34,306 nucleotides of DNA from Erwinia typographi (GTDB taxonomy: Bacteria > Pseudomonadota > Gammaproteobacteria > Enterobacterales > Enterobacteriaceae): NCBI RefSeq assembly GCF_000773975.1, contig NZ_JRUQ01000089.1:1-34306 (forward strand). The letters are read 5' to 3'. The position numbers and the translations under genes are program-made. Positions 1 to 7,315 of this stretch are shown piece by piece (the first letter of the stretch is position 1; each line of letters opens with the position of its first letter). The notes below the pieces were generated by a model that searched no databases, was not told the origin of the DNA, and saw only the letters and a list, made by a program, of their open reading frames with translations.

Positions 1-32
1 CGCTATTTAGGACGGGTCACCGATTCTGAAAA

Positions 33-57
33 GGCTCGCTTCGGCGGGCCTTTTTTT
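33..57 (+). terminator. Rho-independent terminator of a gene left of the window
   Basis: A 7-bp GC-rich stem (GGCTCGC with GCGGGCC, one G-T pair) closes on a TTCG tetraloop and is followed directly by seven T. The T-run is on the plus strand, so it ends transcription of a plus-strand gene whose body lies outside the window. Confidence 0.8.
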
Positions 58-149
58 ATTTCTGCATTGCCAGCGTGATTGCCTTCCTGCCAGGATAGTC
101 GGCACTGTGAGGCCAGACTCCCCGGACCTGACGGAGGCAATTGAATCAC

Positions 150-1421
150 ATGAACGTAAGATCCTCTCTTCTGCTCAGCCTGCTGGCCGCTTGTTGCCTC
201 AGTCCGTTTGCCCAGGCACGCGGCGCGCAGTACACGCTGGAGAAAGTGGTGGAAGTCAGTCGCCATGGCGTCCGTCCTCCGACGCCAGGAGATCGTCAGC
301 TGATTGAGGCCGGTAGCCAGCAGCCGTGGCCCCGCTGGCTGACCGAAGATGGCAATCTGACCAATCATGGCTACACGGCCGTATGGCTGAAAGGCCGCTA
401 TGAAAGCCAGCGCTATCGCCAGCTTGGCCTGCTGAAAGCAGGCTGCCCCTCTGTCGGTGACGTTTATCTCCGGGCCAGCCCGCTCCAGCGCACTCAGGCC
501 ACGGCGTCAGCCTGGTCTGCAGCGGCTTTTCCCGGCTGCGGCGTCCCCGTTCATGCGCAGGAAAAAAACGATCCGCTCTTCTCGCTCCCTCCCGGCAAAG
601 CCAGCGAGGCAGAAAAAGCGCGCAGTGAGCAGGAAGCGCTGGCCGCGCTGGGTGGAAATCTGGCGCAGGCGCAGCAGCGCCTTCAGCCACAGATCTCGCT
701 CCTGAGACAGGCGGTTTGCCTGCCCAACCTTCCCTGCCCCGCCTTCGATCGTCCGTGGAAACTTCACGTCTGGTCAAAAGGCGGCGTGGCTATCGATGGA
801 CTGGATACGCTGGCCGCGATGGCGGAGAGCATCAGGCTGGCCTGGAGTGAAAATCAGCCGCTGAGCCGCGTGGCTTTCGGCCATGCCAGCAGCGCTGCGC
901 AGGTTGGCAGGCTGATGCCGTTGCTCACCGCAAAATACGATTACACTAACGATCTGCCTTCTGCCGCGCGCCGGGGGGGATCGAGATTACTGGATCAAAT
1001 TGTCAAAGCGCTTCAGCCTGGGCAACCGCAAGGGGCTCCGCCTGACGTCCGCTGGCTGCTGTATGTCGCCAGCGATATCAATCTCTCTTACCTGCGCACG
1101 CTGCTCAACTTTAGCTGGCAGCAGGGCGACTACCCGCGCGGCAACTTTCCGCCCGGCGGCAGCCTGGTGTTTGAGCGCTGGCGTGATAATCACAGTCAGC
1201 AACGCTACCTTCGCGTCTATTTCCAGGCACAAAGCCTCGATCAGCTCCGCCAGTTGACGCCGCTCAGCGCGACGAACCCGCTGCTGACTACCGAATGGCG
1301 ATTCAGCGGCTGCAAAAGCACCAGGGTGGGCACGCTATGTCCTTATGACATCTCACTGCAACGTATTGAGAAGAATATCGATCCTTCGCTGATCGTGGCG
1401 GTCAGCTATCCAAAATCCTGA
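150..1421 (+). CDS. Secreted histidine acid phosphatase, AppA/Agp phytase-like
   Basis: The product is a periplasmic histidine-type phosphatase of the AppA/Agp family, which takes phosphate from phytate or sugar phosphates. ATG at 150 is chosen over an in-frame TTG at 141: GGAGG at 133-137 is only 3 nt from the TTG and 12 nt from the ATG, and the ATG gives a clean signal peptide with likely cleavage after Ala23. The phosphate-binding motif RHGVRPP is at residues 38-44, with nucleophile His39. An RTQATA motif fits the downstream phosphate-binding Arg. Family members usually have an HDTN or HDSN motif near residue 308; here it reads SDIN (Ser308-Asp309), so the proton-donor Asp is kept but the His is lost. 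The 423-residue length is normal. The next gene starts 12 nt downstream. The family is secure; whether phytate is the substrate is inferred. Confidence 0.85.
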   Translation: MNVRSSLLLSLLAACCLSPFAQARGAQYTLEKVVEVSRHGVRPPTPGDRQLIEAGSQQPWPRWLTEDGNLTNHGYTAVWLKGRYESQRYRQLGLLKAGCPSVGDVYLRASPLQRTQATASAWSAAAFPGCGVPVHAQEKNDPLFSLPPGKASEAEKARSEQEALAALGGNLAQAQQRLQPQISLLRQAVCLPNLPCPAFDRPWKLHVWSKGGVAIDGLDTLAAMAESIRLAWSENQPLSRVAFGHASSAAQVGRLMPLLTAKYDYTNDLPSAARRGGSRLLDQIVKALQPGQPQGAPPDVRWLLYVASDINLSYLRTLLNFSWQQGDYPRGNFPPGGSLVFERWRDNHSQQRYLRVYFQAQSLDQLRQLTPLSATNPLLTTEWRFSGCKSTRVGTLCPYDISLQRIEKNIDPSLIVAVSYPKS

Positions 1422-1433
1422 CGAGAGAAAACG

Positions 1434-2231
1434 ATGAGCCTTACCTCCGAAGCACTTACCCAACGTTACCAGCTCGCCTGCGAGGTCGCACAGGCGGCCG
1501 CCGATTTTGCCCTGACTTTTTATCAGCAACGCCAGCAGCTGGTGGTTGAGCGCAAGGCGGGCAATATGCAGGATCTGGTCAGCCGGGCCGATCGGGAAGT
1601 AGAAGATCTGATCCGATCGCGCTTACAAACGGCCTTCCCCGATGATGGCTTTCTGGGCGAAGAAGGCGGCGGTTCACAGGCCAGCGCCCGCTGCCTGTGG
1701 GTAGTTGATCCGATCGACGGCACAAGCTGTTTTCTCAATGGTCTGCACACCTGGTGCGTAGCGATTGCGGCGGTCGTTGACGGTGAACCCTCCATCGGCG
1801 TGATTTGCGACCCCAATCACCGGGAACTGTTTCACGCCTGTAAAGGCAAAGGCGCCTGGCTCAACGACGTACCGATGCAGGTTCATCAGGGCGCCAGCCT
1901 GCAGGAAGGCATGACAGGCATCAGCAACTCCCCCCGCATCGCTCCCAGGCGCATTGCTGGCTTCGTGCAGGCCCTGCTGGATCAGGGAGGTATGTTTGTG
2001 CGCAGCGGCTCTGGTGCGTTAACCACCGCTTATGTCGCCGCGGGCCGCCTGATTGGTTTTTACGAGCCGCATATGAACGCCTGGGATGCGCTGGCGGGGC
2101 TGGTACTGGTCAGGGAAGCTGGCGGCGTCAGTAACGATTTTCTGGCCGGTGACGGCTTGAGCAGCGGCAATGCGCTGATGCTGGGCAATCCGGCGATTTA
2201 CCAACAGATTAAAGCGCTTGCCGACCACTAA
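1434..2231 (+). CDS. Inositol monophosphatase family phosphatase
   Basis: This is a Mg2+-dependent sugar-phosphatase-fold enzyme of the inositol monophosphatase/SuhB/CysQ superfamily, 265 residues long. Metal ligands are visible as GEE (Glu76-Glu77), DPIDGT (Asp92, Asp95) and WD (Asp218). There is no signal peptide, so it is cytoplasmic. It begins 12 nt after the phytase-like gene and is almost certainly co-transcribed with it. The pairing suggests stepwise dephosphorylation of an inositol phosphate: the exported enzyme strips phosphates and this one cleaves the last phosphate after uptake. That role is inferred from position. A histidinol-phosphatase or nucleotide (PAP) phosphatase activity is also possible within this superfamily. 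The true suhB is expected elsewhere in the genome. Confidence 0.85.
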   Translation: MSLTSEALTQRYQLACEVAQAAADFALTFYQQRQQLVVERKAGNMQDLVSRADREVEDLIRSRLQTAFPDDGFLGEEGGGSQASARCLWVVDPIDGTSCFLNGLHTWCVAIAAVVDGEPSIGVICDPNHRELFHACKGKGAWLNDVPMQVHQGASLQEGMTGISNSPRIAPRRIAGFVQALLDQGGMFVRSGSGALTTAYVAAGRLIGFYEPHMNAWDALAGLVLVREAGGVSNDFLAGDGLSSGNALMLGNPAIYQQIKALADH

Positions 2232-2269
2232 CAAAGCAAACTCAAATACGGATGGCGGTGAAAAAAACA

Positions 2270-2331
2270 GGTATTTATGTTGATAGATTAAGAAGTGTCC
2301 CTTACCATTCGCTCTCTGGGGCATAAATACC
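2270..2331. repeat. 10-bp perfect inverted repeat between phosphatase unit and tpsB
   Basis: GGTATTTATG at 2270-2279 is matched by CATAAATACC at 2322-2331, with a 42-nt spacer. No T-run follows on either strand. It lies in the 209-bp gap between the phosphatase pair and tpsB. It could be a regulatory palindrome for tpsB or a remnant of inserted DNA; nothing more can be said. Confidence 0.4.
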
Positions 2332-2440
2332 CCACATTCAGGGATGTTTTTAGACATATTACAGGTATCTCAACACGGATTAAAACCGTAGCGCGCGAGC
2401 TAACTGGTTAAATAAATTACTTTTTGACAAGGATTAGTCA

Positions 2441-4033
2441 ATGAAGTCATGCTACGCCCGCTCAGGGCGTCGGAAACGGAATGCCGTCTTTTGCACCCTG
2501 TTGCCTCTTCTCAGCCTACTGCCAGCGGCAAATGCCGCTGAGGTGAATGAGCCGTTAATTTTGCAGCAGCAGCGCCAGAAAGCGCTGGAACACCAGCTGA
2601 ATCCCCCGGCGCCGGACGTGCATCTTTCCCCGCCCTCTTCCGGTTTTGGCCGTTTATCCTTCCCCGATGAAAAACCGTGCTTCCCTCTATCACAGGTGAT
2701 GCTGAGCGGCAATGATGCCCTGCCCCACTGGCTGCCACTGCAACGGATGGCTGACCAGGCTATCGGGCACTGCCTGGGCGGTAAAGGGATCAATCTGCTG
2801 ATGAGCGCCCTGCAAAACCAGCTGATCGATCGTGGCTATATCACCTCTCGCGTGCTGGCCCCGGCTCAGGATCTCAACAGCGGCCAGCTGAAACTTGTCG
2901 TCATACCCGGCAAAGTGCGTCATGTCGCTCTGACGCCGGACAGCGGGCGGCATCTTTCGCTGTACGGCGCTTTTCCCGTACATGCAGGCGCGCTGCTCGA
3001 TCTGCGCGATATCGAACAGGGTCTGGAAAACCTGCAGCGTCTGCCGACCGTCCAGGCCAGCATGGAAATTGTGCCGGGAACTCAGCCGGGTGAAAGCGAT
3101 GTGTTGCTGCGCTGGCAGCAAAGCAAAGGGTGGCGCATCGGCGCGTCGCTGGATGACTCCGGCACCCGCAGCACCGGACGCTATCAGGGCGGTCTGACGC
3201 TCTCGCTGGATAATCCGTTTTCGTTCAGCGACCTGTTCTACCTCTCCGCCAGCAGCAGCCTGGAAAAACATCACGATAAGGGCACCAGCAACCTGACCGG
3301 CCACTACTCGCTGCCGTTCGGCTGGTGGACCGCCGGGCTGACCGTCAACAGCTATGACTATCACCAACTGGTGGCCGGACTGAATCAGGACTACCGCTAC
3401 AGCGGCAAGAGCGAGAATCTGGATTTTCAGCTCAGCCGCATTCTGCACCGTTCCGGCAGTCAGAAAACCACCTTCAGCTATGACGTGCTGGCGAAAGAAT
3501 CAAAGAACTACGTCAACGATACGGAAGTGGAGGTGCAGCGACGCCGCACCTCGGCCTGGCGCGCAGGTTTACAGCATCGTCATTATATTGCGCAAGCCAC
3601 GCTGGATGCCGGAATTAGCTACCAGCGCGGCACCCGCTGGTTTGGCTCGCTTTCCGCACCGGAGGAGAGCCAGGGCCAGGCGACGGCACTGTCAAAAATT
3701 GTGCAGCTTTCCGCCCGGCTGAACATCCCTTTTGCGCTGGGGATGCAGAAGCTCCATTACAACGTGCAGTATCAACGCCAGTTCAGCAACACCCGCCTGA
3801 CCACTCAGGATCAGTTTGCCATCGGCAGCCGCTGGTCGGTGCGCGGTTTTGACGGTGAGCGTTCGCTGAATGCCGATCGCGGCTGGTTTGTGCGCAACGA
3901 TGTTGCCTGGGCTACCCCGCTGACGCAGCAGGAGCTGTATGTGGGCGTCGACTATGGCGAAGTGGGCGGAACAGGAACGGAGAATCTGGTGGGTAATCAC
4001 CTTGCTGGCGGTGCAAGATCTGGCGGGTGGTGA
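2441..4033 (+). pseudogene. Truncated TpsB transporter (ShlB/FhaC/CdiB family)
   Basis: This is an outer-membrane two-partner secretion transporter that would export a TpsA/CdiA exoprotein. A basic N-terminus and hydrophobic segment form a signal peptide ending near residue 33. A ShlB-type POTRA region covers about residues 80-155, and an Omp85-type beta-barrel follows. The hallmark VRGF motif is at 467-470. AAGGA at 2429-2433 is a good ribosome binding site. Family members end about 50 residues further on, with the last barrel strands and a C-terminal aromatic residue. Here the reading frame leaves the family after LAGG (about nt 4012) and stops after a few unrelated residues ending GGW. The sequence then continues, in another frame, as the tail of the exoprotein. 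A barrel lacking its last strands should not assemble, so the gene is called broken. Confidence 0.85.
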
Positions 4034-5018
4034 TATCGCGAAGGCCATTGCGAGCGGTTCTGCCCCGTGTCTGGCGGAGATCATTCATAATATGACCACT
4101 GACCCGAAAACCGGCAAGGTGAACACCGAAACCAACCTGATGGCCCATGCCGTGCTGGGCGCGGTGGTGGCGCAGATAAACAGCAACAGCGCCCTGGCAG
4201 GCGCCGCAGGGGCGACCACCGGTGAGTTTATCGCCCAGCAGATGTATCCAGGCGTTGACCGGGACAAGCTGACCGAGAACCAGAAACAGACTATCAGCGC
4301 ACTGGCCACACTGGCGGCAGGACTGGCAGGCGGCGTTGTGGGTGACAGTACGGCGGATGCGGTGGCGGGTGCACAGGCGGGTAAAAACTCTTCGGAAAAC
4401 AATAACCTTGGAGGACTGGGCAGTTACGGCCAGGCAGCGGCATCGCTGGGTTCTTTAATGATCGAGGCTGGCGCAGCAGCGGAAGAGATTAACGCGGCGC
4501 TGAGTAAAAATGCGAAAGGCGATTTACCGGCAAACCAGAATCCGGTCACCGGACTGCTAACCGCCTGGGGGGCGGGTATGACAACGGTTATGGCTCCTGT
4601 CCTGCTACCAGCTACCGCAACGGCGGGAAGCGTTATTGGTGCTGGAGCAACAGGCGGTTCCGCAAACGTGTTTAACCAGTTGAACAATGGCGCCTCTTTC
4701 AGTGCCACCGATGCGCTCATTGCTACTGGTGTCAGTGCATTAACACAGGGTAAAGGATTTTGGTTTACTGAAGTAGCAAGTGTTACTGGTGCTTATACAG
4801 GCGCTAAGTTGCAGGGGAAAGATGTGCTCCCGGCTATGGTGGGTGCTGGTTTTGGTACAGCGGTAGGTGCTGCTGGCAGTAAACTGATTTCGGTCGGAAA
4901 TAATTTATCGCCTATAATGCCAGATAAATCGGCTAATTTAGCAGGAGCTGTGATTGGCACAGGGGCTTCAGAAGTAGCTGGTTCTGAGGTTCAAAAACAG
5001 CTGGAGAGCAACAAATGA
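4005..5018 (+). pseudogene. C-terminal remnant of CdiA/FhaB-type exoprotein with toxin-like end
   Basis: Only the last ~335 codons of a large contact-dependent-inhibition exoprotein remain, in a different frame from tpsB. The piece starts at the scar with [15 protein letters not shown], a conserved stretch before the pretoxin domain. It continues through the pretoxin (NLMAHAVLGAVVAQ, then TISALATLAAGLAGG) and a VENN-class boundary spelled SENN at about nt 4395-4406. The ~200 residues after SENN are the variable C-terminus. They are rich in Ala and Gly with long hydrophobic stretches, more like a membrane-active domain than a nuclease, and no catalytic motif is visible. The DNA becomes AT-richer towards the end. 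There is no signal peptide or plausible start, so it is not secreted as such. The stop overlaps the next gene by ATGA, as in cdiA-cdiI pairs. Confidence 0.8.
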
Positions 5019-5272
5019 AAGACATCGTACTTGCTATCAAATTGATGATTTCATTTTTTTTGCTTACTACTTTAATACTATTTTTCATTAGGCTCAGTGT
5101 AGCCACCATCTTTTTGATTAAAAATGGTTATTTTTATTTTGAATGGATAATCAATATGGCTGATTCATTAAAAAGAGGGGCGGCCATTGGTTTGGTGTTA
5201 GGCATAGGCATTTGGCTTCTATCTAAAATGAGAGAGAACAAAGGTAAATCGCCCCCATCCGATCCGCAGTAA
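5015..5272 (+). CDS. Small membrane protein, candidate CDI immunity protein
   Basis: This 85-residue protein starts inside the stop codon of the exoprotein remnant (ATGA overlap). It has two or three predicted membrane segments, about residues 5-38 (long hydrophobic run, possibly two passes) and 55-70, and a short charged C-terminus. Position and coupling are those of a cdiI immunity gene. Immunity to pore-forming or membrane-depolarising CDI toxins is often provided by integral membrane proteins, which fits the hydrophobic toxin-like tail upstream. The sequence itself is not a family recognised with certainty. The codons are AT-rich compared with flanking housekeeping genes, as is usual for exchanged toxin/immunity cassettes. 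Whether it is still expressed after loss of the upstream locus is unknown. Confidence 0.6.
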   Translation: MKDIVLAIKLMISFFLLTTLILFFIRLSVATIFLIKNGYFYFEWIINMADSLKRGAAIGLVLGIGIWLLSKMRENKGKSPPSDPQ

Positions 5273-5279
5273 CCAATGA

Positions 5280-5369
5280 TCCCGGCACAACAAACCGGTG
5301 CCGATATTTGATAAGGAGAAGGAGCAGCAGCGAAAACAGGAAGTACTGCTTAACAGAACAATCAGGTAA
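5280..5369 (+). pseudogene. Fragment of a TpsA/FhaB exoprotein (IFDKEKEQ motif)
   Basis: An uninterrupted stretch between stop codons reads NKPVPIFDKEKEQQRKQEVL and ends at TAA 5367. FDKEKEQ followed by a basic helix recalls a conserved segment upstream of the pretoxin domain in enterobacterial filamentous hemagglutinins. It lies downstream of a toxin/immunity pair, where displaced orphan exoprotein ends are often found. It is far too short to be functional. The assignment rests on this short motif. Confidence 0.4.
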
Positions 5370-5371
5370 GG

Positions 5372-5424
5372 CTGGAGGTATATTTGCAGAAACAGGATGT
5401 CTCCTTCTGCATTAAATCCTCCAG
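5372..5424 (+). repeat. 53-nt imperfect palindrome in the CDI remnant
   Basis: Nested complementary blocks: CTGGAGG (5372-5378) with CCTCCAG (5418-5424), TGCAGAA (5385-5391) with TTCTGCA (5405-5411), and GGA (5395-5397) with TCC (5402-5404) around a TGTC loop. Equal 6-nt internal loops separate the first two blocks. No T-run follows, so it is not a standard terminator. It could be an RNA structure, a REP-like element or a recombination remnant. Confidence 0.5.
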
Positions 5425-5559
5425 ATACCTGTACAGATGCCGGCCCGATCACCGTAGTGAAAAGCAGACGTTACCTGCGGCGTATTACGGGTTCAGGTAG
5501 TAGTGAACGCCTGCGTTCGGACGCGGGAAATGGATTATCTAAAAAAGGAATTATAGCTA

Positions 5560-6123
5560 ATGAAAGCAAAAATCATGATGGCGGCATTACTTTGCAGTGG
5601 CCTTTTTGCCAGCAACACCGCACTGGCTGACAGTCACACGGTATCAGTCGGTTATGCACAGAGTAAAATCAAGGATTTTAAAAATATCCGCGGCATAAAT
5701 TTGCAGTATCGTTATGAATGGGATTCGCCTGTCAGTGTTATCGGCTCGTTCAGTTACATGAAAGGTGATCATGACTATTCATACCGAACTGGTTTTGATG
5801 GCGATATTAGCGGATTTGATGGCCACGAGAATGTGAAATACTACTCATTACTGGCCGGTCCCGCCTATCGCATTAATGATTATGTCAGCCTTTATGCTCT
5901 TGTCGGGGCGACTCAGATAAAAGTAGATGGTAAAACAACCTATTCGACTCAATATTCAGAAACGTTTAGTAGTAATGCAACATCATTCGCTTATGGGGCT
6001 GGTTTTGTGGTTAATCCGACAGAGAACTTATCCGTCAATATCGGCTATGAGGGCACCAATGCGACATTCGAGAGAAGCATTGCAATAAATGGTTTTAACC
6101 TGGGCTTTGGCTACCGCTTCTGA
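5560..6123 (+). CDS. Ail/OmpX/Lom family outer-membrane protein (copy 1)
   Basis: This 187-residue protein has a signal peptide cleaved at about ALA-DS (residue 23-24) and an eight-stranded beta-barrel of the Ail/OmpX/Lom/PagC type. Family marks are GYAQSKIKDFKNIRG early, YYSLLAGPAYRINDYVSLY in the middle, GYEGT late, and the C-terminal GFGYRF ending in Phe that the BAM machinery recognises. In the family these proteins act in adhesion, serum or peptide resistance, or as phage receptors. AAGGAA at 5545-5550 is the ribosome binding site. The gene is AT-rich and sits between exoprotein relics; its stop codon overlaps the start of the second relic. It is a close paralogue of the gene at 6742. 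Its function within the family cannot be told from sequence. Confidence 0.9.
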   Translation: MKAKIMMAALLCSGLFASNTALADSHTVSVGYAQSKIKDFKNIRGINLQYRYEWDSPVSVIGSFSYMKGDHDYSYRTGFDGDISGFDGHENVKYYSLLAGPAYRINDYVSLYALVGATQIKVDGKTTYSTQYSETFSSNATSFAYGAGFVVNPTENLSVNIGYEGTNATFERSIAINGFNLGFGYRF

Positions 6124-6388
6124 TCCCAATTTAACTGAGAACAACCACCTGGGCGGCCTGAGCAGTTACGGTCAGGCCGTTTCAACGCTGGGTTCCCATG
6201 CCGGAGCGACGCCTGAAGAAATCAACGCCGCACTCGGTAAGAATGCGCAAGGTGGTTTACCGGGAGGGGCGAATGCTAGCGGAATGCGCACCAACGCCAC
6301 AATCGGCGCCGCTGGAAGAATGGCGGGCGAACGGCTATCAAAAAGTCACTCAGATTTCGCAAACGTATATGGATGCCTGCCTGCTTGA
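6122..6388 (+). pseudogene. Second pretoxin-boundary relic of a CdiA-type exoprotein
   Basis: Directly after the Ail-like stop, one frame reads LTENNHLGGLSSYGQAVSTL, then EEINAALGKNAQGGLPGG. This matches, residue for residue in most places, the SENN region of the remnant at about 4395-4545. TENN (6134-6145) is therefore a second VENN-class boundary. Similarity ends near 6270, after which no family is recognisable and the frame stops at 6388. It looks like the start of an alternative, displaced toxin C-terminus that has decayed. There is no start codon of its own. Confidence 0.7.
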
Positions 6389-6450
6389 ACTGGATAACCA
6401 GCTCCCAAGATTGTTAGCACAGAAAAAAAATAGTTTATTTTTCCTTTTCA

Positions 6451-6488
6451 CAGAAGCACAACCGTTCACTGTGCTTCTGTTCTATTTT
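6451..6488 (+). terminator. Rho-independent terminator after the pretoxin relic
   Basis: CAGAAGCACA (6451-6460) pairs perfectly with TGTGCTTCTG (6470-6479) around a 9-nt loop, followed by TTCTATTTT. The T-rich tail is on the plus strand. It probably ended transcription of the lost orphan toxin/immunity unit or of the first Ail-like gene. Confidence 0.75.
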
Positions 6489-6674
6489 CTGGCGCATATC
6501 TAAATCATTATCTTGCTCTATAAACAATTACTGGAATAGATAACTTGAATAGTTACTATAAAATAAAATTGCAAATTATGTGATCTCCGTTGCACTTTAT
6601 TCTTCCATGCCACTGTTTAATCCGCTTCTGACTCGTTAGAATCCCCCTCACACTTTTAAACTAAAAGGAGAAAA

Positions 6675-6731
6675 ATGTTATTTAGCAGTGAACTTAACTT
6701 TTTATTTACTATCAAGATCTATATTCATTAA
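6675..6731 (+). CDS. Possible 18-codon leader ORF before Ail-like copy 2
   Basis: ATG at 6675 follows a strong ribosome binding site (AAAAGGAG at 6663-6670) and opens an 18-codon ORF, MLFSSELNFLFTIKIYIH, ending at TAA 6729-6731. That stop overlaps the AAGGA that serves the ail-like ATG at 6742. The arrangement would allow ribosomes ending here to re-initiate on the porin-like gene. It could equally be a chance ORF; there is no homology to judge by. Confidence 0.35.
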   Translation: MLFSSELNFLFTIKIYIH

Positions 6732-6741
6732 GGATGATGTA

Positions 6742-7311
6742 ATGAAATTAACAATAAGCGCCCTTTTACTGACCTCAGTGGTACTTTCTCCTTTAGCGTG
6801 TGCCAGTAACCATACGGTGACGCTTGGTTATGCGCAAAGCAAAATGCAGGACTTCAAAGATATCAAAGGCGCTAACCTGAAATATCGCTACGAGTGGGAT
6901 TCACCGTTGAGCGTTATCGGTTCTTTAACCTATATGACGGGTAAAGAGGATTATCACGATAATGAAAATGTGGGAACCAACGCAACGCTTGATGTCAACT
7001 CTAAAGTAAAATATTACTCGCTCTCAGCAGGACCGGCATACAGAATAAACAATTATATCAGCGTCTATGGTCTGGTTGGCGTTAATTATACTAAAGCCGA
7101 TGATAATGCAGTCTGGAAGTATAAAGGCGAGGCTTTCCAAAAAGATGATTACAGCGGAAACACCACCTCATTGATGTATGGCGCAGGCATCCAGATCAAC
7201 CCAATCGAAAATATAGCGATTGATCTTGGGTATGAAGGAACGCGTGTGAAATTTGGTGACCAAAGCTATTCGGTTAATGGTTTCAACATCGGCGTTGGCT
7301 ATCGCTTCTGA
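6742..7311 (+). CDS. Ail/OmpX/Lom family outer-membrane protein (copy 2)
   Basis: This is an eight-stranded outer-membrane barrel of 189 residues. The start at 6742 is chosen over an in-frame ATG at 6688 because AAGGA at 6730-6734 precedes it and it yields a proper signal peptide (MKLTISALLL..., cleaved near CAS-NH). Landmarks shared with copy 1 are GYAQSKMQDFKDIKG, YYSLSAGPAYRINNYISVYG, GYEGT and terminal GVGYRF. The second extracellular loop (about residues 70-95) and third loop (about 125-145) differ most from copy 1, as expected for surface-exposed, receptor-like loops. A 450-bp AT-rich stretch and a relic separate the copies. It looks like a tandem duplication followed by loop divergence. 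Functional choice (adhesin, resistance factor, phage receptor) is open. Confidence 0.9.
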   Translation: MKLTISALLLTSVVLSPLACASNHTVTLGYAQSKMQDFKDIKGANLKYRYEWDSPLSVIGSLTYMTGKEDYHDNENVGTNATLDVNSKVKYYSLSAGPAYRINNYISVYGLVGVNYTKADDNAVWKYKGEAFQKDDYSGNTTSLMYGAGIQINPIENIAIDLGYEGTRVKFGDQSYSVNGFNIGVGYRF

Positions 7312-7315
7312 TAGC

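Noticed and set aside
2690..3448. 252-codon ORF on the minus strand inside tpsB
   Set aside because: It is antisense to a recognisable transporter, has no family features and is a by-product of GC-rich codon bias. The same holds for other long antisense frames, e.g. 7835-8869, 10693-11571 and 12429-13244.
5530..5556. 8-codon upstream ORF before Ail-like copy 1
   Set aside because: It is very short with a poor ribosome binding site; its occurrence is expected by chance.
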